29,634 nucleotides of DNA, from the NCBI GenBank assembly GCA_035302145.1, contig DATGSX010000048.1, positions 1-29,634 on the forward strand. Direction: 5' to 3'. Both the position numbers and the translations under genes were made by a program. The stretch's first letter is position 1. Each line of letters begins with the position of its first letter. This DNA comes from JAJYTI01 sp035302145 (GTDB taxonomy: Bacteria; Bacteroidota; Bacteroidia; Flavobacteriales; Flavobacteriaceae). The notes beneath the pieces were generated by a model, which saw only the letters and a program-made list of their open reading frames with translations, was not told the origin of the DNA and made no database searches. Shown one piece after another: positions 8,556-16,232 of the stretch.

Positions 8556-11500
8556 TTATTTAATAAAGTTGTAGGATTGAGAGATTATAATTTCGGGTTT
8601 ATACTTTTCACTAGATTTTATACTAATGGCTGGTTGCTCTTCGTTCATCATACTTGCGATAGGATAGCTATCTATAATTCTTAAGAGCGCATCTACTAGT
8701 TCAACAGGTTTTAATCGGACTCTAGAAGTATCTCGTTTTAGTTTATTCACCTCCCGTTGAAGTTTTTGGAATCTCCCTAGTTTTATTGCTTCTTTTGCTG
8801 CATTTATTTTTTCTTTTTCTATATCGGTTATAAACGGAATGGCTAAAAAACCATCCAGATATCTAAGTGCTCTTTTTTCATTTGGGCCTTGTGTGGTATC
8901 AACCACTTGAGCAGCCGAGATATCTGCCATGATTTTTTCTTCAAAATCGGTATGAGCTAATTGAATTTGCTCATGATGAAATTCAGGTAATGGAATGGCC
9001 TTCTCTGGCGGATCCGTTTTAAATTCATGAGCTGTTTCTACAAAAGAAAGTTCTTCAATTGTATTATCTAATTTTACCCAATAAAATGCATCATGACGGT
9101 TGTTTCGCATAAAACAAATAGAAGTTTGATCTAAAATCCTTCTATTCCTTCCTACACGTGCACGTAATGGCATGTTTTTAATTCTTCTAAACTCCTCGGG
9201 GTGATCGCGTTTAAACTTTCTTAATTCCATAAGATAAGCAAGCTTCTCATCCTTTTGCTCGTCTACATCTTGATCAAACAATCCAAATGACTGTGTTTCT
9301 TCATCTGGAGAATATATTTCGCTGTCTTCACCAAGAGCAGAGTGAAAGGCTTGTAGTTTCATAATAGCTTTTTTCTCCAACTCTATATCATCGTTTACTT
9401 TTGCCGTTGGATAAAAGTTATAGATATAAATTTTTGGTGCAACGGAACCTATACGATTCACTCGCCCAATTCTCTGCATTAATCTTGTTGAATTCCAAGG
9501 AGTATCGTAATTTACGACAACGTTGGATCGATGGAGGTTAATTCCTTCGGCCAAAACTTCGGTAGCTATAATTATATTATAATCACTCTTGTAATCCCCT
9601 CTAGGTATATTGGCATCGAAGTTTGCTCTAATTATAGACTCTACCTTGTCGCGATTATGGCTTGTAACTTCAATTACACCAGTAATTCCTGCTTTGTCCA
9701 ACTCTTCTATTAAATAGTTAGTAGTGTCTCTAGCTTCTGAAAAAACAACTAGCTTATTACTATGATTGATTTCTTTACTTAATAATTCGGTTTTTAATCG
9801 CTTAAGAAACTCATCTAGCTTTGGATCTTCCTCCAACTCTTGCCATTTCTTATTTAATACTTTAAGCACTTTATAATCCTGCTTAAGCCCAATTAAAAAC
9901 TCTTTTTCAAAATCTTCTGGTTTACAGATGGTTATAGATGGATCGGTTAATTGAAGATTGGATAGTTTTTCAAACAATTCCTCTTCTTTATCCTCCATCA
10001 AAAGTTCGTTTACATTGAAGTTTGGTGCTATATACACTCGTCCATTTTCAAACATATTTACCATTACTTCGGTGGCATCTGTAAAACGCTGTAAGGATTT
10101 TTTAAATGCGTAAAAACTACTGTCTATTCGTTTAACTAATAAAGTACGCATCAATCTAGCTAAAGCATAAGAAGCTACATCCGCATTCTTATATTTGCTG
10201 CGTAAAGGCTCTTTTAAAAACTTTATGGCCTGATAACGGTAGTACTTTAAACCTTCGGTTTTATGACTTAAAAGATGCATAGTTTTATCATATAGACCTT
10301 CGGTTTCTTCATCCATTTGATAGAATATTTTCCGAGGTTTCTCAATATCTGGAAATACTATACCTTGTTTTTTTAAGTCCTCTGAATACAAGTCATGTAT
10401 TCTCAAATCTGTTCGTGTACGTCTGATGGTTAGAGGTTTTATTACCTTCTCTCTAATCTCATGGTAAATAACTTTAACGCCATCTTGGACTAGCTGAATA
10501 TTCTTCTCATTCTTTAAAGCATTATACCGGTCTATACGCTGTCGGAAAAAATGCTGCAAATTGGATACTTCTAAGGTACTATCCTTAGAATCTTGAAATA
10601 AATAAATTTGATTTGCTATATCTGTAGGACGATTGTTTAATGGTGTTGCCGAGATAAGCATGACTTTTTTCTTTGCATAACCACCATCTTTCAATCTTCG
10701 ATTAGTAGGTGTTTTACATATTTTTTGAAGTTCGTTATAAGCCTCTGCTGTATCATTACGAAACTTATGCGCTTCATCGACAATTATAAGATCGTATTTT
10801 TTGGCATTTGTAAGCTTATGTAAACTTCCGTTGGTTATAATTTTGTAGTTTTGTACCCCAAACTTATCAAGTGTTTCCGACCAGTTTGGTCTTAATGCTG
10901 GTGGCACAATAACTAGGATATTGGATATATGACTTGGGAAGTCATTAGAGTAGAAAAACTTTTTAGCGATTAAAGTACCCACCACAGTTTTTCCTAATCC
11001 CACAACATCACTTAAAAAGAATCCATTATGGTCTTCCAATAATTGATAGCCTTGATTTACTGCATCTACCTGGTAGGAAAGCCGCATAAAGCCTTCAGGT
11101 AAGTCTGAGATGGAGTTTGGATCAAACTCTACACTTTTTCCAAAGTATTCAATTAAAAACTTAATGTATATCTCAAAAGGTGTAAAACTATCATTTAGAT
11201 AAGTTTCCTTCTTTAGCTTATTAATTTCTACTGGCAGTATACTAACTCCTTCCAGCCATAACTGTTCGAACTCATCACTTGCGAACTTTACATCATCATA
11301 ATCTTGAAGTTCTACATTAAATTCGTAATTAAAGTCTGCGTCTGATCCACCTAGTCCAGCATCGGTAAGATTGGAAGAGCCAGTAATCACACTACCAGTT
11401 CGGTGCTCGCTCCATTTAGTAGGTTTAAATATGTATATTTTAGCATGTAGCTTTTTAGATGGATGTGCTTTTACTTCAATTTTCTTTGTACTTATATCTT

Positions 11501-11843
11501 CGATAAATTGAAGAATTCCGTCTTCTATTTCTTTTGAATATTTCGCTGTCTGAATATCTTTTTTGGTCTCTTCCAGAAATTCTTTTAGAGTTTGGTTAAC
11601 GTCACCCCTAAATAACAATCCTTTAGATTGATATTTAGCAAGCATTTCATCTACGTTTATTCCTACCAATATTCTAATGTGAGGAACATCATCGAGCAAA
11701 GGCCTTATTTTGAAATAACCAGATGCTCTAAAATATCCCACAAGAGCATCGAAATACTCGATATCCTTATTGTTATCAAAAATCCCTTTAAACTTATTGA
11801 ATAGTGTATTTTGTTCTCGATTGGTAAAAAACTTTGTAGCCAT
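8556..11843 (-). CDS. SNF2-type superfamily 2 helicase with N-terminal phospholipase D-like nuclease domain
   Basis: This 1095-residue protein opens with a PLD-family domain (about 1-200). Its HxK motif is in HAKIYIF (His133, Lys135), followed by GSSNLT at 155-160 and a later acidic FNVEL. The SF2 core follows: motif I VGLGKT (Lys285), DEAH at 356-359, SATPLNN motif III, and QRIGRVNRIG motif VI at 790-799. The last 250 residues are charged and unassigned. PLD domains in restriction enzymes such as BfiI cut DNA, and in DISARM the PLD protein (DrmC) and SNF2 helicase (DrmD) are separate, while here they are joined. It is the first gene of the operon with the methylase, McrB and McrC. The fusion is seen directly; the role as translocating defence effector is inference. 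I found no clear TAnnTTTG promoter in the 204 bp upstream. Confidence 0.87.
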   Translation of the reverse strand: MATKFFTNREQNTLFNKFKGIFDNNKDIEYFDALVGYFRASGYFKIRPLLDDVPHIRILVGINVDEMLAKYQSKGLLFRGDVNQTLKEFLEETKKDIQTAKYSKEIEDGILQFIEDISTKKIEVKAHPSKKLHAKIYIFKPTKWSEHRTGSVITGSSNLTDAGLGGSDADFNYEFNVELQDYDDVKFASDEFEQLWLEGVSILPVEINKLKKETYLNDSFTPFEIYIKFLIEYFGKSVEFDPNSISDLPEGFMRLSYQVDAVNQGYQLLEDHNGFFLSDVVGLGKTVVGTLIAKKFFYSNDFPSHISNILVIVPPALRPNWSETLDKFGVQNYKIITNGSLHKLTNAKKYDLIIVDEAHKFRNDTAEAYNELQKICKTPTNRRLKDGGYAKKKVMLISATPLNNRPTDIANQIYLFQDSKDSTLEVSNLQHFFRQRIDRYNALKNEKNIQLVQDGVKVIYHEIREKVIKPLTIRRTRTDLRIHDLYSEDLKKQGIVFPDIEKPRKIFYQMDEETEGLYDKTMHLLSHKTEGLKYYRYQAIKFLKEPLRSKYKNADVASYALARLMRTLLVKRIDSSFYAFKKSLQRFTDATEVMVNMFENGRVYIAPNFNVNELLMEDKEEELFEKLSNLQLTDPSITICKPEDFEKEFLIGLKQDYKVLKVLNKKWQELEEDPKLDEFLKRLKTELLSKEINHSNKLVVFSEARDTTNYLIEELDKAGITGVIEVTSHNRDKVESIIRANFDANIPRGDYKSDYNIIIATEVLAEGINLHRSNVVVNYDTPWNSTRLMQRIGRVNRIGSVAPKIYIYNFYPTAKVNDDIELEKKAIMKLQAFHSALGEDSEIYSPDEETQSFGLFDQDVDEQKDEKLAYLMELRKFKRDHPEEFRRIKNMPLRARVGRNRRILDQTSICFMRNNRHDAFYWVKLDNTIEELSFVETAHEFKTDPPEKAIPLPEFHHEQIQLAHTDFEEKIMADISAAQVVDTTQGPNEKRALRYLDGFLAIPFITDIEKEKINAAKEAIKLGRFQKLQREVNKLKRDTSRVRLKPVELVDALLRIIDSYPIASMMNEEQPAISIKSSEKYKPEIIISQSYNFIK

Positions 11844-12047
11844 TAATTGGATTTCGTTGTATTTATATTTTTTATATAATTGTTAATAACATCTTTACGG
11901 AGTTTTCATTGTAGCTTTTATAAAATGAAACTTTAAGATACTTTCTATATTGTAGACTGCGAAATGTTTTTGCTTTGCTATGAATATTATATTTATTTTT
12001 AATTATTCAGTATGTTTTAATTTCGATCTCTAAATAAAATAGTAGTT

Positions 12048-12725
12048 TTAGTCTTTCTTTTCTAATAGATAATACCTTATTGTATCTCTACCACCCATAA
12101 TTGGCAAATCGCGTTTTTCTATTATTTTTAAATTTGCTTTATCCCATACTTCTTTTAATTGTAATTTTGATAAAAAGAACTGTGGAGGAGCTTGAGAAAA
12201 TAATTTCATTACACCAAGTTCAGCATCTGTTTCGAAACCATTTATTAAAATAGTATCAAATATTACTTTACCCCCAACAGGTAGTATATCCGTAAGAATA
12301 TCCCATGCTTTTTGATGTTTTCCTAGACCGAAAAGACCACCAAAACTACCTCCTAAAATAGTAACGGTACTTATTTCTTTAATCCTCTCATCTAGATTAC
12401 TTGTATCTAAATTTAGTAAATCAGTGATTACTATATTAGGTCGATATTTTTCAATTGTAACAAGTCGATCAAATTTTTCTATTCCTACGTAAGGAATTCC
12501 ATTTTCGTCTAAATATGAAAATAACCTTCTACCATTTCCACAGCCAACATCTAGAATTTTGGATGGAGCTGCCAGATTGATAAATTCCATTTCCACTTCA
12601 TTTACACTTGGTGCATTTAGTCTGTCAATACTCATAATTGGTTGGTTTTGGGACCACTGAGCGTACTCATTCTCAGCTTGTCTTTCTTCTGATGTTTGCT
12701 CTACATACTTACGTTCTTCTTTCAT
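12048..12725 (-). CDS. Class I SAM-dependent methyltransferase, substrate unknown
   Basis: This 225-residue protein has the SAM-binding glycine loop ILDVGCGNGRR (about residues 57-67) and a motif-II acidic loop YVGIEKF, followed by NIVITDLL and GGKVIFDT at the places expected for later strands of the fold. The N-terminal 40 residues are hydrophilic, with no signal peptide. There is no NPPY or PCQ motif, so a DNA methylase is unlikely; a small-molecule or tRNA/protein target is possible. It stands alone, about 200 bp from each neighbour, between the defence operon and a lipoprotein. It could be cargo with no part in the operon. The fold is firm, the function is not. Confidence 0.75.
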   Translation of the reverse strand: MKEERKYVEQTSEERQAENEYAQWSQNQPIMSIDRLNAPSVNEVEMEFINLAAPSKILDVGCGNGRRLFSYLDENGIPYVGIEKFDRLVTIEKYRPNIVITDLLNLDTSNLDERIKEISTVTILGGSFGGLFGLGKHQKAWDILTDILPVGGKVIFDTILINGFETDAELGVMKLFSQAPPQFFLSKLQLKEVWDKANLKIIEKRDLPIMGGRDTIRYYLLEKKD

Positions 12726-12917
12726 TTTACAAAATAATATTATTTTACATAAATTAATGCATTCTATTAATTTTAGGTTAAATATAGTTAATTAACATGA
12801 ACTTTTGTTTATTTAGGATTTGTTTTTAAGTTTAGTTTTCTTGTTAGAATAAACTTTCACTTTATTAATTGTGAAATTTCAATATAATCATCCACAGTTA
12901 ACTGCAAATACACATTG

Positions 12918-13541
12918 CTAATCTACCACCTCCTTACTCTTCACCACAACCCCCTCATCAACTACCTCAAGTACAACATAATAATGCAACGACGGACAAC
13001 ACCTACTATCCCTTTCCACAAAACAAGACTCGGTTGTTTTTATGATATTCTTTTCAATTTTATTGAAGTAGACAAAACCAGCCTCGCATTCTGAGAGTTC
13101 TCGGTTGGATTTTACGGTGGTTAGGTGGTAGTTGTTTTCTTTTTTTAGGAATACGAAGTAATCGATCCAGTAGATCTTACCGCCGTAGCCGCCGCCTTCG
13201 GTGAAAACGCCGACGATTAGGTCTGCTGTATTGTCGTTGTTTAAATCGCCTGTTAAAATATATTCGGATTCTTTTTCTTTTGGAATTTCTATGCGTAGTA
13301 CGAAGCTTTCGTAGTTATTTTCGTTGTAAGCATTTTTGAAATAATCTATAGTTATAATGCCCTCCGATTCTTCTCTAACTACCCTATTCCCCTCTTTATA
13401 TTTTTGGTGATAGTATTGTTCTAATTCTTTTATTACTGCGATTTCAAGAAATGGGTTGTTTTGTGCTTGTTTGTCGTTCTTATTGCAACTGATTAGTAGC
13501 AAGAAGAAAAAGACTAAACTGTATGCTATAGTGTTTGTCAT
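12918..13541 (-). CDS. Predicted lipoprotein of unknown function
   Basis: This 207-residue protein begins with a short charged start, a hydrophobic stretch (AYSLVFFFLLL) and the lipobox LLISC at residues 15-19. Signal peptidase II cleavage before Cys19 and lipid anchoring are therefore expected. After it, NKNDKQ gives a polar tether. The mature part has a segment TGDLNNDNTADLIVGVF that resembles an FG-GAP/VCBS-type calcium loop (DxNxDxxxD-like). There are four Cys residues near the C-terminus, two of them adjacent (SRCCPS), possibly disulfide-bonded outside the cytoplasm. It has no clear operon partner. Its base composition near the 3' end (C-rich on the plus strand) blends into the simple repeats found further along. 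The location is confident; the role is unknown. Confidence 0.7.
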   Translation of the reverse strand: MTNTIAYSLVFFFLLLISCNKNDKQAQNNPFLEIAVIKELEQYYHQKYKEGNRVVREESEGIITIDYFKNAYNENNYESFVLRIEIPKEKESEYILTGDLNNDNTADLIVGVFTEGGGYGGKIYWIDYFVFLKKENNYHLTTVKSNRELSECEAGFVYFNKIEKNIIKTTESCFVERDSRCCPSLHYYVVLEVVDEGVVVKSKEVVD

Positions 13542-13616
13542 GTATTAATTATGGTTTTAGTTTGTTGATGCTGGTTTTATGATTTAATTGTAGGTTCGAT
13601 TTCGTTATGGGTTGGG

Positions 13617-13778
13617 TTTCCCGCAGATCACGCGGATTTACGCAGATTTTTTCTGCTATTTATCTCCGAACCCTGACCACTGTTCACTGAATATTTCCCG
13701 CAGATTCCGCAGATAAACGCAGATTTTTTCGCCCACTCGCCATTCACCACAGATTACACTGATTAACACAGATTTTTT
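13617..13778. repeat. Three copies of a cgcagat-type extragenic repeat
   Basis: Near-identical blocks of about 34 bp lie at 13617-13652, 13694-13729 and 13745-13778. Each reads roughly (t)cccgcagat...cgcagatttttt; the third is a diverged variant with cacagat. A fourth copy, in inverted orientation, is at 18270-18301. They carry no supportable ORF, and such repeats are common between genes in Bacteroidota. The stretch 13542-13865 between the lipoprotein and the next gene holds only these and the C-rich repeat. Confidence 0.75.
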
Positions 13779-13844
13779 CGCCCACTCGCCAAGTCTCCCA
13801 CTCGCCAAGTCTCCCACTCATCAAGCCGCCCACTCGCCATCATA
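13779..13844. repeat. C-rich tandem repeat (cccactcgccaagtct units)
   Basis: The unit cccactcgccaagtct is repeated with variation about four times, and a single cgcccactcgcc also occurs at 13729-13741. The tract is nearly free of G outside 'cg' and 'ag' steps and far more GC-rich than its surroundings. A related simple tract is at 22817-22870. No coding capacity is supported. Confidence 0.65.
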
Positions 13845-13865
13845 CCCCGCATCCCGTACCAAAGA

Positions 13866-14333
13866 TTATTTGCTACTATGGGCTTCTAACACTTGATAAT
13901 CTATTTCTCTTAAAGAGTCGATTCCTTTTTCGCTTATTTTATCTAGTACCATGTCCACCGTGAGGTTATCTAGGATGAATTTTTCTAGTACATAGGTGAA
14001 TTCATCGTCTTCGATAAAGGTTTTTTTGAAATCTTCGGTGTGTAGGCTGCCCAGTAGCACATCGGTAGTAATTTCTTTGTAGGATAGGAGGACTTTATTT
14101 TCTATTAGGAAATTTAAGATTTGTGCTATGGCATTTTCACTGACGAAAAAGTACCCAGATTGATCTACTACCGTTACGATGGCATAATCGGCATCACTTT
14201 TGGGAATTACGCTTACTAATAAGCGTCCAAACTCGTTACTTAATTTATCTTCTAATTTGATATCCAATATCTTTTTGATTCGGATGTGATATGCCTTTTT
14301 TTCTTGGTAGATAAGTTCGTTGATGGTTTTCAT
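13866..14333 (-). CDS. Hypothetical protein, last gene of the AAA+ cluster
   Basis: This 155-residue acidic protein is one I do not recognise. It has no signal peptide and no clear membrane segment. A central part (about residues 45-75: LLVSVIPKSDADYAIVTVVD, then SGYFFVSE) alternates beta strands, and the C-terminal half is helical, so a small alpha/beta fold is likely. It is the fourth minus-strand gene after the AAA+ ATPase (17951) and its two partners. A 193-bp gap with a simple repeat separates it from the gene before, so it may belong to the same transcript or stand alone. Spacing gives only modest support for a shared job. Confidence 0.6.
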   Translation of the reverse strand: MKTINELIYQEKKAYHIRIKKILDIKLEDKLSNEFGRLLVSVIPKSDADYAIVTVVDQSGYFFVSENAIAQILNFLIENKVLLSYKEITTDVLLGSLHTEDFKKTFIEDDEFTYVLEKFILDNLTVDMVLDKISEKGIDSLREIDYQVLEAHSSK

Positions 14334-14358
14334 GGTATTGTTGTTTTTAGATTATATT

Positions 14359-14424
14359 CAGTTATCAGCTGTCAGCAATCAGCTATCAGTTGTCAGCTAT
14401 CAGCTATTAGCAATCTGCTATCAT
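14359..14424. repeat. Imperfect tandem repeat of cagctatcag/cagcaatcag units
   Basis: The block consists of about six imperfect 10-11 bp units (cagttatcagctgtcagcaa and variants) between two genes of the AAA+ cluster. It is a simple extragenic repeat of a kind often seen in Flavobacteriia. The ORF running through it on the plus strand is not credible. Confidence 0.65.
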
Positions 14425-14526
14425 GCTGTCTTTTCAGAATGTTTACTCTTATAGTATTAAGTTTTTATTATCCTCGTATTTGGGATTGCGAAAGTCAGGA
14501 AGGGTGTTTAAAACACCCCTATCCTT

Positions 14527-15360
14527 CTAATTCCCAATAGCTCTAGGTGCTAGTTGTGCTAGTTCATTTTCATAGGTCAATCGGAATACCGTTGCATCTC
14601 GCCATCTTTTTATGTCTTCGCATGGGTAGTAACCGTAATGTTCTTGATAGGTGAATGGTGCTTCTTCGGTGGCTGCATCAACAAATACATCTTTTGTAAA
14701 GTCGTTGAACAGGATTAAAGTGCTAGGTTTAAATCCGCTATCTAAATAAAAGTTAGGGGCGTTATCTTTGTAAATTTGCTGGATGATGGATTTGTGGCAG
14801 CATCCAAAGCCAAGGCCTTCGCGAGTAGCACATAGGTAGGTTACCTCAAAGAAATCAGCCAAAATGATGTTCTTAAAAAAGTCGATGTTCTCATGCTCGA
14901 AATACAAGACTTTATGGGTTTCCGTTCCTCTACCTACTGAAGTAATCCTGACATTAAAAAGATACACTCTAGTACTGCTTCTTTGCGCGTATTCTTCTGC
15001 TAGAAGAAAGTAGTCTGAGGAAATTTGCAGTTGTTGTTCTATTTCATCTTTCAGTGCCAGCTCTTGAAATCCGGAAGCTACTATACGCGTATTATCGTCT
15101 TCGAACAGAACGTGTCTAAACCTGGTTCTTAAGTTAGTGTATAGTTCATCTGACTCACGGCCAAGGCCATTGAATACAAAGAGGTCGGGTTTAGAAAACG
15201 CTCGTCCGTGATGTTCTAATTGGTGGTTTCTATTAAAGCTACTTAAAAAGCTAATAGGTCTAAAATCGTCGCCGGCACTAACGTACCAAAAGATTTTAGG
15301 GACTGCAGGTAGATTTTCTAATGCAGGAATGCTGTGTTGAAAAAGATTGCTTGTGTTCAT
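14527..15360 (-). CDS. Unknown protein, distant tandem paralog of the next gene upstream
   Basis: This 277-residue soluble protein has no family that I recognise. Its N-terminus (LFQHSIPALENLP, then WYVSAGD) follows the same pattern as the neighbour at 15383-16183 (LFNEKLPAITSLP, then WDYKLP). The middle region also aligns: VYLFNVRIT, LYFEHENIDFFKNIIL here against VFACFFRVT, LYLPLSHNNLFEKVLL there. The two therefore look like diverged duplicates. It has a Cys pair FGCCHKS and a Tyr/aromatic-rich C-terminus. The gene starts 22 bp after the neighbour's stop codon, as in an operon. A structural or adaptor role with the AAA+ ATPase is the simplest inference, without direct evidence. Confidence 0.65.
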   Translation of the reverse strand: MNTSNLFQHSIPALENLPAVPKIFWYVSAGDDFRPISFLSSFNRNHQLEHHGRAFSKPDLFVFNGLGRESDELYTNLRTRFRHVLFEDDNTRIVASGFQELALKDEIEQQLQISSDYFLLAEEYAQRSSTRVYLFNVRITSVGRGTETHKVLYFEHENIDFFKNIILADFFEVTYLCATREGLGFGCCHKSIIQQIYKDNAPNFYLDSGFKPSTLILFNDFTKDVFVDAATEEAPFTYQEHYGYYPCEDIKRWRDATVFRLTYENELAQLAPRAIGN

Positions 15361-15382
15361 GATATATATGGTTTTTAGTTTA

Positions 15383-16183
15383 TTACTTGTTCTTATTTTT
15401 ATGTGTTTCGTTATATTGTATTAAAAATGATTTCATAAATATAGATTTGGCTAGTATCCCTAGTGGATCTTTTGGCTCATCGACCAAATTTTTATTGAAA
15501 TAAGTATTTATCATACTATAATATGGTTTGATGGTAGGTGTAGCAGGCATCACAATGAGGTTGCTATAATAAAGATACTCTAGGAAACTGCTTCTTATGA
15601 ACTTGGCTGCTTCCTCAGTAAACAAATGAGGTAAAAGCACCTTTTCAAATAAGTTATTATGGGAAAGGGGTAGGTAAAGAAAGTCTTGACCCAAGCTTCT
15701 TTCCTTATCAAAAAGGGTAACCCTAAAGAAGCAAGCAAATACTTTCTTCGTTGTCCAAGTGGATCCTTTCTTATCTTTCATCAATGTCCACATCAACTCT
15801 CCCTTTCCTTCTTTCTCTAAAAGGTCCCCTACTTTATTTAAAACTTCACCCGTTAAGGTTAGTTCCTGATAATTGGTAACCTTTATGCTATACTCTTCTT
15901 TCTCCTTTTGAAGCGTACCCTTTGCAGCTAATTCTTGAAGAAACTGATTGCCATCACGCCCTAAATCGCTCTTTATGTTCAAACAGGCAGGTATCATACT
16001 TGGCCATATTCCTTTAGCACCCCCAAACCAAGTCAATGGCACTTTTGGTGCTTCTGGTTGTAAAATTTCTATGGATGGATCTGTATGACAAGAAAAAGGG
16101 AGCTTATAGTCCCATGCTACCGCGTCCATTGGCAAGCTGGTTATAGCAGGTAATTTTTCATTAAAAAGAATAGGCAGTTTCAT
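15383..16183 (-). CDS. Unknown protein, tandem paralog beside AAA+ ATPase
   Basis: This 266-residue soluble protein is unrecognised. It shares the N-terminal pattern LFxxx[IL]PA[LI]xxLP...WxY and a central VxxxxxRxT...LY...HxN..F.K..L pattern with the gene that follows it at 14527-15360. Total identity is low, so this is distant paralogy at best. The C-terminus ends in a Lys/Asn-rich tail (THKNKNK). It lies 49 bp after the AAA+ gene and 22 bp before its paralog, all minus strand. The pair could form a heteromer that the AAA+ protein assembles or remodels, or act as substrate and adaptor. That is inference from gene order alone. Confidence 0.65.
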   Translation of the reverse strand: MKLPILFNEKLPAITSLPMDAVAWDYKLPFSCHTDPSIEILQPEAPKVPLTWFGGAKGIWPSMIPACLNIKSDLGRDGNQFLQELAAKGTLQKEKEEYSIKVTNYQELTLTGEVLNKVGDLLEKEGKGELMWTLMKDKKGSTWTTKKVFACFFRVTLFDKERSLGQDFLYLPLSHNNLFEKVLLPHLFTEEAAKFIRSSFLEYLYYSNLIVMPATPTIKPYYSMINTYFNKNLVDEPKDPLGILAKSIFMKSFLIQYNETHKNKNK

Positions 16184-16232
16184 AGTTAAATTGTTTTTAG
16201 TGTCTTTTAGTGTTATTCATCTAGAGCGCTTT

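Noticed and set aside
1174..11843. A standard DISARM or BREX system
   Set aside because: A methylase and SNF2 helicase are present, but DrmA, DrmB, PglZ and BrxC-like genes are not, and the PLD domain is fused to the helicase.
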